Source of the DNA: CAYYKK01 sp046351395
GTDB lineage: Bacteria > Myxococcota_A > Polyangia > Polyangiales > Polyangiaceae
Length of the DNA stretch: 64,000 bases
Direction: 5' to 3'
NCBI GenBank assembly: GCA_046351395.1
Contig: JAXLYP010000028.1
Span: 62,001 to 126,000, forward strand
Both the position numbers and the translations under genes were made by a program. Numbering within the stretch: position 1 is the stretch's first letter; every line of letters begins with the position of its first letter. The notes under the pieces are model-generated. The model had not been told where the DNA came from. It ran no database searches and saw only the letters and a list, made by a program, of their open reading frames with translations. Below, piece after piece: positions 34,837 to 43,630 of this stretch.

Positions 34837-34865
34837 TTGACCCAAAGCAGAACGAACATTCATTC
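34837..34865 (+). promoter_or_regulatory. promoter candidate of the dehydrogenase
   Basis: TTGACC at 34837-34842, 17 bases, then TCATTC. It lies after the MITE, so the dehydrogenase keeps its own promoter. The -10 is weak. Confidence 0.35.
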
Positions 34866-34867
34866 CG
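34854..34867. promoter_or_regulatory. TetR operator candidate 2
   Basis: GAACATTCATTCCG, 13 of 14 bases as in the tetR promoter. With the preceding GAAC it forms the degenerate palindrome GAAY-GAAY-RTTC-RTTC. It overlaps the expected -10 region of the dehydrogenase. Confidence 0.55.
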
Positions 34868-34877
34868 GAGATAGACC

Positions 34878-35807
34878 ATGGACCAGCAGATCATCCTCGT
34901 CACGGGCGCGACCACGGGCATCGGCAAGCACGCAGCGCTTCACCTCGCGAAGAAGGGCCACCGCGTGATCGCCACGGGGCGGAACGCCCAAGCCCTCGCG
35001 GCGCTCAAGGACGAGGCCGGCGATCTGCCCCTCGAGACCGTGCGCCTCGACGTGACGAACCAGCGCTCCATCGAGGCGGCGAAGGCGGAGATCGATCGCA
35101 TGACCTCCGGGTATGGCGTGGACGTGCTCGTGAACAACGCGGGCTACGGCGCCGCCGCCCCGCTCATCGAGTCGCCCGACAGCGAGGTGCGCAGCCAGTA
35201 CGAGACCAACGTGTTCGGCCTGCTCGCGGTGACGCGCGCGTTCGTGCCCGCGATGATGGAGCGGCAGAGCGGACGCGTGATCAACGTCTCGAGCGTCGGC
35301 GGGCGCGTGACGATGCCCCTCTTCGGCGCGTACAACTCGACGAAGTACGCCGTCGAGTCGCTCTCGGACGCGCTTCGCCTCGAGCTCCAGCCGTTCGGCG
35401 TCTCGGTGTCGCTCGTCGAGCCCGGGCCGATCAAGACGGAGTTCTCGAACCGGAGCGTGCAGGACGTCGCCCAATACCAGGACAGCTCCTCGCGCTACGC
35501 GAAGGTGTTCGCCAAGGCGGACGAGATCAAGAAGAAGGCCGACGCGATGAGCGCGGATCCGATCGTCGTCTCGCGCGCGATCGAGAAGGCCGCCGTCGGC
35601 TCGCGTCCCCGGCCGCGCTACGTCGCGCCGTTCAGCTCCGCGGTGGGCCTCTTCTTCATGTCGATGATGCCGACGCGCGCGCTCGACTGGGTCATGCGCC
35701 GCCTCACGGGCCTCTCGCCGCGCGTTCTCCTGCCGGCGTCCCCGCGGCCCCAGTCCGTCCGACCTGCGCACCTCGTCGGCCGCGACGCGCCGGTGGCGCA
35801 AGCCTGA
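34878..35807 (+). CDS. short-chain dehydrogenase/reductase
   Basis: A 309-residue NAD(P)-dependent oxidoreductase of the classical SDR family. TGATTGIG binds the cofactor, NNAG is present, and the active site is Tyr152-x3-Lys156 in YNSTK with a serine in VSSVGG. The length and the C-terminal hydrophobic segment (VGLFFMSMM) resemble retinol or 17-beta-hydroxysteroid dehydrogenase-like SDRs that act on lipids at membranes. GGAG sits seven bases before the ATG. It is probably controlled by the TetR protein encoded upstream. Confidence 0.9.
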   Translation: MDQQIILVTGATTGIGKHAALHLAKKGHRVIATGRNAQALAALKDEAGDLPLETVRLDVTNQRSIEAAKAEIDRMTSGYGVDVLVNNAGYGAAAPLIESPDSEVRSQYETNVFGLLAVTRAFVPAMMERQSGRVINVSSVGGRVTMPLFGAYNSTKYAVESLSDALRLELQPFGVSVSLVEPGPIKTEFSNRSVQDVAQYQDSSSRYAKVFAKADEIKKKADAMSADPIVVSRAIEKAAVGSRPRPRYVAPFSSAVGLFFMSMMPTRALDWVMRRLTGLSPRVLLPASPRPQSVRPAHLVGRDAPVAQA

Positions 35808-35830
35808 TCGATGGCGTCGGGGGCGCGCCG

Positions 35831-37555
35831 TCAGGATCCCGAGTAGATCGCGACGCCGCTGACCTTCAGCGCGCCCTTCTCTTTTCGGAACCAGTAGAAC
35901 GTGCTCCCGGGCGGCTCCTCACGCAGCGCGCACACGTCGTCCTCGCAGCGGAGCTCGCCGCACGTCGCGCCGAGCTGGGCCGCCGACGGGAGCCTCGTGA
36001 GGTCGACGCCCGCGAGAGGCTTCACCGAGTCGACCGGGTAATATTCGGGCTGGTACGGCTCGTAGAACTCGAACACGACAGCATCGCTCGTGCTCGCCGC
36101 CGCGAGCCCCGCCTTCGTCCCGAGCTTCCGCATGAGCGCGCACGCGTCCTTCTCGTCGACGTCGACGGGCTCCATCCCGACGACCGCCGCGACCGCGTCG
36201 TCGAGCTTCTTCGCGCGCGCGAGGTCGCCGAGGTGCCGCAGGTTTTGTGGCGACCGCGGGAGCTCCGCGCCGCGGAGCGATGGGGCGCGCACGATCTCGG
36301 TGAGGACGAAGTCCCCTGGGGGGTACGAGTTGGGCTTCGTCGCCCGGCGGACGATCGCCTCCGTTCGGCCGTCCCCGTCGACGTCCGCGAAGCGCACGTC
36401 GTAGACCGGAGGCGGCAGCGCCTTGCCCTCGACGTCGACGTCGATCGAGAGCATAGAGAACGACTCGAGGGGTGCGTCGCCAGCCGCCGCGCCGTCGGAG
36501 AACACGACGAACGGCGTCATCTGCGCCTTCTCTGCGATCGCGATCCCGATGGTGCCTCCCGCAGCGGAGAGCGGGGCTTGGGCGAGTACGCGCATCGGCT
36601 CGAGCGCTCGGCTCGAGAGGATCTCGTCGGTCGCTTTGCCGTTCGCGTCGGCCGCGACGACCTTGCCCACACCGCGCGCCGGCGCGTCCACGCGGAGCCC
36701 GAAGAAGCCCCGAATCTTCGCCTCGGTCGCGCCCTCGGCGACGGGCTCGAACACCACGGCCGCCCAGGGCTCACCCTCGCCCGCCCACCCTTCGCAGACG
36801 AGACCCACGCAGCGGTTCCCCTTCCGCGCCTCCGCGAGGATCTCGTACATCGCCTTCGCGTCGGCCGCCGTCGCGCTCGCGTCGTCGAGGTGCCTCTCCC
36901 GCACGAGGAAGAGTCCCTGCGCGAGCGCGAACGCGTCCACGCCCTTCGAGAGCGCCTCGTGCACGCGCTTCTCGTCGGTCATGAGCGCGAGGGTGCGCGA
37001 GATCGCCTTCTCGCTCGGCGCGCCCGAGGGCGCGGGGACCCTCCGCGCGTCGTCCACGGTGGCGGCCTTCTCGAAGGCCACCGCGAACGCGGCCTTGTCG
37101 AGATCCCCGAGCGACTCGCCGAGCATCCACACGCCGCGTATCCCTTCGGGCTGATCGTGCGATCGGAGCGACTCGAGGAGGAGCGCGGACGCGACTTTGT
37201 CCGGGGCGAGGCGGATCTCCGTCGCGCCCATCAGCTTCGTGCCGAACGGATAGTCTGCGGCCCGCTCGATCGAGCCATCCTTCCGGTGGAGCCAGAGCGA
37301 TTGGACGACGCCTTGGGATGTCACGACCCCTGCGGTGTCCGAGTCGAGCGACGGGCTGAGGACGGGGACGGGCGTCACGGTGCCGAGCTTCGCGAGCGCG
37401 ACCTCGAACGCGCTCTTCGGGGGCGAGGCAGGCAGCGCGCTCGAGGAGGGCGCGCCGGACGCGGACGACGTCCCTGCCGGACCCTGGGTCGGGCCGATGC
37501 TCGGCGAACAGCCCACGAGGGCGGCGAGGGAGACCGAGAGGGAGAGCCGAGTCAT
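35831..37555 (-). CDS. large lipoprotein of unknown function
   Basis: A 574-residue lipoprotein with lipobox AALVGC and a Ser/Ala/Pro linker to about residue 50. It contains one segment like an FG-GAP/EF-hand repeat (VRFADVDGDGRTEAIV) near residue 390, which may bind calcium. The rest has no recognised domain. Two cysteine pairs (CVGLVC, and CGELRCEDDVC near the end) suggest disulfides outside the inner membrane. It is convergent with the dehydrogenase and divergent from the vgrG region (167 bases to the vgrG start). Confidence 0.78.
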   Translation of the reverse strand: MTRLSLSVSLAALVGCSPSIGPTQGPAGTSSASGAPSSSALPASPPKSAFEVALAKLGTVTPVPVLSPSLDSDTAGVVTSQGVVQSLWLHRKDGSIERAADYPFGTKLMGATEIRLAPDKVASALLLESLRSHDQPEGIRGVWMLGESLGDLDKAAFAVAFEKAATVDDARRVPAPSGAPSEKAISRTLALMTDEKRVHEALSKGVDAFALAQGLFLVRERHLDDASATAADAKAMYEILAEARKGNRCVGLVCEGWAGEGEPWAAVVFEPVAEGATEAKIRGFFGLRVDAPARGVGKVVAADANGKATDEILSSRALEPMRVLAQAPLSAAGGTIGIAIAEKAQMTPFVVFSDGAAAGDAPLESFSMLSIDVDVEGKALPPPVYDVRFADVDGDGRTEAIVRRATKPNSYPPGDFVLTEIVRAPSLRGAELPRSPQNLRHLGDLARAKKLDDAVAAVVGMEPVDVDEKDACALMRKLGTKAGLAAASTSDAVVFEFYEPYQPEYYPVDSVKPLAGVDLTRLPSAAQLGATCGELRCEDDVCALREEPPGSTFYWFRKEKGALKVSGVAIYSGS

Positions 37556-37722
37556 TGGGGTTCGTGACTATACACGCACGTGCTCGCGCGCCGCCCCGCT
37601 CCCCACCCGCGTCGCGTTCCTGTTCTCGTGTTCGGTCCGCGCGCTCGTCCGCGATGTTGGAACCGAGGGAGCACGGTGATGACCCTTGAAAGCCCAGTGC
37701 GGGACGCCGTACATCCTTGCGG

Positions 37723-40338
37723 ATGAGCCACGCGCAGCGTGTGTCCCTGGAGTACCGAGCGCCGGGGATCGGGGTGGAGTTCGTCGTGGCGTCGCTCGAT
37801 GGCGAGGAGGCGGTCTCCGCCGCCTATCGCTTCGATGTGACGGTGCTCGTGCCGACCGGAGAATCCGCGCTGCTCGACGGCTCGCTGCTCGGCACGGACG
37901 GGCACGTGACGATCCGCTTCTCGAACGGCAACCACCGCGTCGTCCAGGGCATCGTCGAGGAGGTCCAGTACCTCGAGGAGTACCCCAAGGAGCGCGCGCA
38001 CCTCGTGCGGCTGCGGCTCGTGCCGCGGTTCAACCTGCTCGCCCAGCGGACGAACAGCCGCATCTTCCAGGAGGCCGCCGCGCCCACGATCATCAGCGAG
38101 GTGCTGGCCGAGATGGGGATCCCCTTCGAATGGCGGCTCGAACGCCAGCACCCGCTGCGCGGCTATTGCGTCCAATACGCGGAGACCGATCTCGCCTTCG
38201 TGACGCGGCTCCTCCGGGAGGAGGACATCTTCTTCCACTTCGAGCACACGAACGAGCTCGTCCAGCGGGATCAGGAGGTGCTGGTCTTCCTCGACTCGCC
38301 CGTGACCTACCCGCCCATCCAGGGCGACAAGACGCTCCCGTGCCGGTTCCACGCGGGGCAGAACGCCGAGGAGTGCGTGACGCAGTTCTTCGTCTCGAAG
38401 CGGATCCGGCCCGGCGTCGCGACGGTGTCCGACTACGATCCCAACCACCCCCAACACGATCTGCGGTTTCGCGCCGCGCTCGATCCCGCGCCCCACGCGT
38501 TCGAATCACGCCTCGAGTACTACGAGCACCACGGACAGTACGAGCAGCCGGACGCGACGGCGGAGAAGGCCGCGATCACGCTGCGCCAGCTCCGGCGGGA
38601 CGCGGAGCTCGGTCGCGGCACGTGCTGGTCCTGCCGCCTCGCGCCGGGGCACCTGTTCGCGCTCACGGAGCATCCAGTCGCGGCGTTCAACCAGGAGTGG
38701 GTCGTCACCAAGCTCCGACACTCCGCCCGCCACGTGGACGCTGCGGGACTGCGCGCATCGGCGGACTCCGGGGAGGTACAAGCGTACCATGCGGAGTTCG
38801 AATGCGTGCCCTCCACGGTCGCCTGCTCGGCGCCGCCCGCCGAGCGGGTGATCCGACAAGTGGTCGAGCACGCGACCGTCGTCGGCCCCGCGAGCGAGGA
38901 GGTGTACGCGGACGCAGAGGGGCGCATCAAGGTCCAGTTCCCCTGGGATCGGCTCGGTCGGCGGAACGAGCGGAGCTCGTGCTGGATCCGCGTCATGCAG
39001 CCCTGGGCGGGGGCGCACCGCGGCGCGCAGTTCCTCCCGCGCGTGGGCGACGAAGTGATGGTGACGTTCATCGGCGGGGACCAGGACCGCCCGGTGGTCG
39101 TCGGGAGCGTCCACAACGCGACGCACCCCTCCCCGTTTGGCGGCCCGCAGCAGAGCACCACGTCCGGCGTGCGCTCGCAGAGCACCCCGAAGAGCGAGGC
39201 GTACAGCGAGCTCCGCATCGAGGACCGCGCGGGAGCGGAGCGAATCGTCGTGCGGGCGGCGCGCGATCTGGAGCAGACGATCGTCCGGGATCACAGGTCC
39301 GAGGTCGGCGGGGATCGATCGTCCGTGGTCCGCGGATCCGTGGACACGCGCGTGGAGCGCGGCACGACGCAGACCGTCGACGGGCCCCTCGCCATCCACG
39401 CGAACCGGACATTCTCACTCGAGGTGAAGGGGGACGCCCGCACGATCGTCGAGCGCGACGACCACCACTCGGTCCGCGCGAACGCGTACCGGGAGACCGC
39501 CGGCACGGAGCGCCACGCGGTGCTCGGAGACCACGAGTCGTCCGTGCGGGGGAAGAGCGCGACGACCATCCAGGGCGACCAAATCACGCGCGTCGCAGGC
39601 CACGTCGTGCACACCGTCGGCAGCCACCACGCGCCCGCGTCCTCGGTGCACCACGTCGACGGCGTGGCGCAGTCCATCAGCACGGGGCCGATGGAGATCC
39701 GCTCGAGCGCCGAGCTCCGGCTCGTGTGCGGCGACAGCCAGATCGTCATCACGCCGAGCAGCATCCAGCTCCTGTCCCCGAGCATCCTCCTCGACGGAAA
39801 ATCCATCCAATCGTTCGCAGACAATCACCTCGTCGTCGCGGAGGAGAAGGCGCGCGTGGTCGCGGCGACCGTCGGCCTCTTCGGCGCGAAGGCGTCGCTC
39901 GCGCTGGCGTCCAAGGCGGAGCTCGCGAGCGGGACGATCAGCCTCTCCGCGAGCCCCGCCGCAGCGAGCGAGGCGAAGCCCACCGCCGAGACGAAGTTCA
40001 CGCGGATCAAGCTGGTCGACCAGCGGGGCCAGCCCATCCCGGGCGAGCGCTGGGTCGTCACCCAGCCGGACGGGACGAAGCGACAAGGCGTGCTCGACGA
40101 GGAGGGCGCGGCGGCGATCCGCGGCTTGAAGGGGACGTGCGAGGTCGACTTCCCGGACGTTGGCCCATGGGCCGAAGCGGCGCCGGGCGAGTCGCTCGTC
40201 GCGGTGGAAGCGCCGACCCCCCTCGAGCACGAAGACCTCGTGAGCGCCGCCGAGGGAGAGATGGCCCACCCCTACCCGCACCCGTCCGAATGGCTGCCCC
40301 AACCCCCGACCGCCACTGCCGAGGAGGAGACGGACTGA
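37723..40338 (+). CDS. vgrG: type VI secretion VgrG spike with C-terminal TTR-like domain
   Basis: An 871-residue T6SS tip protein. Residues 1-385 form the gp27-like base (ending with the phage-late-control region). An OB-fold gp5-like domain follows at about 387-475 (GRIKVQFPWDRLG...WIRVMQPWAG...VGDEVMVTFIGGD). The beta-prism region then runs to about 700. A C-terminal beta-sandwich (KFTRIKLVDQRGQPIPGE...GVLDEEGAAAI, from about 757) resembles the transthyretin-like domain that binds effectors on other VgrGs. Start ATG 37723 is preferred to TTG 37717. Its stop shares one base with the next start. No other T6SS core gene is in the window. Confidence 0.92.
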   Translation: MSHAQRVSLEYRAPGIGVEFVVASLDGEEAVSAAYRFDVTVLVPTGESALLDGSLLGTDGHVTIRFSNGNHRVVQGIVEEVQYLEEYPKERAHLVRLRLVPRFNLLAQRTNSRIFQEAAAPTIISEVLAEMGIPFEWRLERQHPLRGYCVQYAETDLAFVTRLLREEDIFFHFEHTNELVQRDQEVLVFLDSPVTYPPIQGDKTLPCRFHAGQNAEECVTQFFVSKRIRPGVATVSDYDPNHPQHDLRFRAALDPAPHAFESRLEYYEHHGQYEQPDATAEKAAITLRQLRRDAELGRGTCWSCRLAPGHLFALTEHPVAAFNQEWVVTKLRHSARHVDAAGLRASADSGEVQAYHAEFECVPSTVACSAPPAERVIRQVVEHATVVGPASEEVYADAEGRIKVQFPWDRLGRRNERSSCWIRVMQPWAGAHRGAQFLPRVGDEVMVTFIGGDQDRPVVVGSVHNATHPSPFGGPQQSTTSGVRSQSTPKSEAYSELRIEDRAGAERIVVRAARDLEQTIVRDHRSEVGGDRSSVVRGSVDTRVERGTTQTVDGPLAIHANRTFSLEVKGDARTIVERDDHHSVRANAYRETAGTERHAVLGDHESSVRGKSATTIQGDQITRVAGHVVHTVGSHHAPASSVHHVDGVAQSISTGPMEIRSSAELRLVCGDSQIVITPSSIQLLSPSILLDGKSIQSFADNHLVVAEEKARVVAATVGLFGAKASLALASKAELASGTISLSASPAAASEAKPTAETKFTRIKLVDQRGQPIPGERWVVTQPDGTKRQGVLDEEGAAAIRGLKGTCEVDFPDVGPWAEAAPGESLVAVEAPTPLEHEDLVSAAEGEMAHPYPHPSEWLPQPPTATAEEETD

Positions 40339-40967
40339 TGCCCTACTACGTCGTCACAGCGGACGATCACCTCGATCGCATCGCGTTCCGCGCGGGCTCC
40401 TCGCCGAGCGACATCTGGGATCACCCGGCGAACCGGGAGCTCAAGGAGAAGCGCGGCGGAGGAGACATTCTCCACCCGGGCGACCTGCTCTTCCTCCCGG
40501 CCCCGGCGGCCCGTGAAGCGCGGCGGGTCGCCGCGGGCTCCCAGAAGACGTTCACCGCGTCCGTGCCGGAGACGCGGATCAAGCTCAAGCTCGTCGATCG
40601 AGGGAAGCCGCTCGCCGGAGAGCCGTTCGTCATCCAGACGGCAACCGGCGATCTCTCCGGCTCGACGGACGGTGAGGGGGGAATCGACGTGAAGGTCCCC
40701 GTGCGCGCGGCGAAGGTGACGCTCCTCCTTCCGAACCAGGGGACGGCGCGCGAGCTCGCCGTGGGTGGCGTCGACCCCTTGGGTGAGATCAGCGGTGTCC
40801 AAACCCGCCTCAAGCAGCTTGGACATTACAATGGCCCGATCGACGGAGCGGCGAGCGAGGCGCTCTCCGAGGCGCTCCTCGCGTTCCGACGCGCGGCGCG
40901 GATCCGCGAGACCGGCGGGATCGACGAGGAGCTCCTCGCCGCCCTCGCGTCCCAGTTCGGCTGCTGA
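40338..40967 (+). CDS. LysM-like / peptidoglycan-binding protein next to VgrG
   Basis: A 209-residue protein coupled to vgrG (TGATG overlap). The N-terminal part (YYVVTADDHLDRIAFRAG...LHPGDLLFLP) is a LysM-like fold. The middle (TRIKLKLVDRGKPLAGEPFVI...GSTDGEGGIDV) repeats the TTR-like pattern of the VgrG tail. The C-terminus (VQTRLKQLGHYNGPIDGAASEAL) is a peptidoglycan-binding domain. Such proteins often serve as adaptors or cargo carriers for T6SS effectors acting on the cell wall. No signal peptide is present, in line with delivery by the T6SS. Confidence 0.83.
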   Translation: MPYYVVTADDHLDRIAFRAGSSPSDIWDHPANRELKEKRGGGDILHPGDLLFLPAPAAREARRVAAGSQKTFTASVPETRIKLKLVDRGKPLAGEPFVIQTATGDLSGSTDGEGGIDVKVPVRAAKVTLLLPNQGTARELAVGGVDPLGEISGVQTRLKQLGHYNGPIDGAASEALSEALLAFRRAARIRETGGIDEELLAALASQFGC

Positions 40968-40978
40968 CGAGGAAGACG

Positions 40979-43600
40979 ATGCCCGATACGCCCAAAGTCG
41001 CCACCGGAACGGACGCCGTCGCGCCCAGCAAGGACGGCCAATCGAAGAGCACGGTGACGCTCCCCGAGCCGTGCAAGCTCGTCGTCTTCGTGTGTGATTG
41101 GCTAGGCACCCCCATTCGAGGGGCGAAGGTCACGGTCACGTGCAACGGCAAGACGAGCCCTGGCGGCGCGACCGACGAGCGCGGGCGGCTCGAGGTCCAG
41201 GCGAGCACGGGCGAGGTCCGCGTGACCGCGGCGATGCCCGAGCCAAAGGACGCTTCGGGGAAGACCATCGACTCCGCGACCAGCACGACGGACGAGGAGG
41301 TCGCGCTCACGATCGCGACCGGGACCACGAAGCGCGTCGCTTACGTGCGACTCGATCCGAGCTATTTCCTCACGCACCGCTTCCCTTGGCAGAACGAGCA
41401 CGTCCGCAAGACGCTCTATGGGGGCGGCGGAGGCAAGGACTCCGCGGGACACGCCGCGTCGTCGATCACCGAGCGCGTCGGGTGCATTCGGCACTTCATC
41501 TGGATCTTCAACACGATGATCCTCCCCGAGGCGAAGCGCCTCAAGCCCTCGGACAGCGCGAGGGAGCACGTCGAAGACCAGATCAAGGAGGCGGAGGCCA
41601 CGCTCGCGAAGCAGAAGACGGAGGAGGCCCGCCTGAAGGGCGAGCGTACGGACGAGCTCAAGCGCGAGGACGCGGCGATCGCCGAGGAGGTCGCCGATCA
41701 GAAGACGCGGAGCAAGGATCCGAACCGGGACGAGAGGCCGACCAAGGCCGAGATCGCCGCGCTCAAGGCGCGGAGCGACAAAGCGAAGGCCGACAAGAAG
41801 GCGCTGGAGAAGGAGATCAAGGCGAACCAATCCGCACAGAAGCGGACGAAGGAGGAGATCCACAGGCTCCGCACCCTCGACGACACGGGGAAGATCCTCG
41901 CTGAGATCAGCGAGCCGAGCGATCACAAGGAGGCCGTGGAGCGCTTGTTCGACGTGTTCGCCGCGGACGACGGCAAGGAGCCCCTCATTCCATTGTGGGT
42001 GCGCTACATGGTGCTCCACTTCTCCGGCTTCCGGTACAACGGACAATCCGCGAAGCAGAAGTGGGGCGACCGCCGGTGCGCCCACACCACGTACTCCCCA
42101 CCGGACATCATCTGCCTCGCCGCGCGCGAGTACGAGATCTCGACCGACAAGGAGATCGCGAAGCTCGACGCGAGCGTGCGCGACGAGCTCGCGCTCGCCT
42201 ACCAGGGGCTCCTGCCGCTCTTCGACCCGAAGGATCAGGGCGCGAAGAGCGACCCCAAATACGAGCTCACGCGAGCGGTGCTCTCCGATCTGAAGAACGG
42301 CGACGCGCTCCTCAAGACCCTCCACTCGAGCGACGAGGAGGCGCGCGCGCGGATCGGCGTGATCGAGCCGATCGCCCTGTCGCTCGCGACGGCGTGGCGA
42401 AAGACGATGACGGACGATCAGGCGCTCGGGACCCTCTATTCGAGGTTCGAGCGCGGCGAGTTCAAAGACTGTCCGCGGGTCTGGAAGAAGATCGTCACGC
42501 AGACGGTGCTGCGGAACGACACGAAGGACCCGGACTGGGAGGTGTTCGACGACGAGGAGGGCAAGTTCCCCGAGAAGTGGAACACCGCGCTGCGAAAGCC
42601 GAAGAGCGACGCCTGGCACTGGAAGAAGAAGCAGGGGGCCGACCTCACGATCGCGCCGCGACAAGCGGTGTGCAACGAGATCGCCGAGATGGGCGCCTAC
42701 ACCCGCGGCCTCACGTGGCGCGAGCTCCCGGGGGGCATCGGCGCGGACGCGAGCTGTTGCGTCACCTTCCCCGGGAGGAGCTACAAGCTCGCGCACATCC
42801 GGGACAACAAGGAGCTCGCGGAGCTGAAGCCGGGGATGTTCATGTTCGTCCAGACGTGGGGCGGCTTCGACGACAAAGGCGCCGCAGCAGACTATTCCAA
42901 TTGGGCCCACGAGATCGTGACCAGTCGCCACATCGAGAGCACGGAGGACTTCATCGATCCCAAGTCGGGCTTCCCGCTCCACATCTCCGCGCTACCGGTG
43001 ATCGCGTCAGCCGAGGCTGCGCTGGACTCACACCGCAGGAGCGGGTACCCGGAAGGCCCCTTCCGAACGCCTTGTTGGTCCGACGGACCGACGCCGGTGT
43101 ACCAGATCCTGCGTATCGGCGTGGCCCCCGATGGAGCGCGCTACATCGAGCGCATCAAGTGGCTCCACATCGCCACGGTCATCGCCGTGCTGCCCTCGCG
43201 GAGCACGGTCATCACGTTCGAGACCCAGGACCCGACGCGCGCGACGATCCGCGCGAACCTGTTCAAGGCGCCCTACGACTACTTCGGCCAGCCTCCGTCA
43301 CCGCTCGATCGGGCGAGCGCGAAGAGCGCGATCGAGAAGGAGGCGAAGCCCCTCTACGAGCAGAAGGTCGCCGGTCGGAACTTCCCGCGGGTGACGTCGA
43401 GGACGTCCGAGAGCGAGAAGCACCTGTACAAGATGCTGCGCGCCGAGCTCCTGGAGGAGGCGAAGCGGGAGGTCGGCCCGTCCGTCCGAGCGCGGCTCCA
43501 GAAGGAGCTCGACGCGCGTATCCGCGACTTCCTGCCGAGCGAGCGGGAGTTGGCGCGGAAGCAGTACAGCATGCTCATGTCTCCGGACTACGATGACTGA
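40979..43600 (+). CDS. candidate T6SS effector, possible NlpC/P60-like amidase
   Basis: An 873-residue protein directly after the VgrG pair. It starts with a beta-sandwich like carboxypeptidase regulatory or TTR domains (VFVCDWLGTPIRGAKVTV...GATDERGRLEV, about 30-105). A long charged coiled coil spans about 190-315. In the second half, Cys565 at a helix start (RQAVCNEIAEMG) and His644 (SNWAHEIV) lie about 80 residues apart in the order and setting of NlpC/P60 amidases. The catalytic role is inference. No signal peptide is seen and no immunity gene is obvious nearby. A kinase gene follows at 30 bases. Confidence 0.68.
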   Translation: MPDTPKVATGTDAVAPSKDGQSKSTVTLPEPCKLVVFVCDWLGTPIRGAKVTVTCNGKTSPGGATDERGRLEVQASTGEVRVTAAMPEPKDASGKTIDSATSTTDEEVALTIATGTTKRVAYVRLDPSYFLTHRFPWQNEHVRKTLYGGGGGKDSAGHAASSITERVGCIRHFIWIFNTMILPEAKRLKPSDSAREHVEDQIKEAEATLAKQKTEEARLKGERTDELKREDAAIAEEVADQKTRSKDPNRDERPTKAEIAALKARSDKAKADKKALEKEIKANQSAQKRTKEEIHRLRTLDDTGKILAEISEPSDHKEAVERLFDVFAADDGKEPLIPLWVRYMVLHFSGFRYNGQSAKQKWGDRRCAHTTYSPPDIICLAAREYEISTDKEIAKLDASVRDELALAYQGLLPLFDPKDQGAKSDPKYELTRAVLSDLKNGDALLKTLHSSDEEARARIGVIEPIALSLATAWRKTMTDDQALGTLYSRFERGEFKDCPRVWKKIVTQTVLRNDTKDPDWEVFDDEEGKFPEKWNTALRKPKSDAWHWKKKQGADLTIAPRQAVCNEIAEMGAYTRGLTWRELPGGIGADASCCVTFPGRSYKLAHIRDNKELAELKPGMFMFVQTWGGFDDKGAAADYSNWAHEIVTSRHIESTEDFIDPKSGFPLHISALPVIASAEAALDSHRRSGYPEGPFRTPCWSDGPTPVYQILRIGVAPDGARYIERIKWLHIATVIAVLPSRSTVITFETQDPTRATIRANLFKAPYDYFGQPPSPLDRASAKSAIEKEAKPLYEQKVAGRNFPRVTSRTSESEKHLYKMLRAELLEEAKREVGPSVRARLQKELDARIRDFLPSERELARKQYSMLMSPDYDD

Positions 43601-43630
43601 TTGGGCGCCCGCACGGCGCGCGCTCCACGA

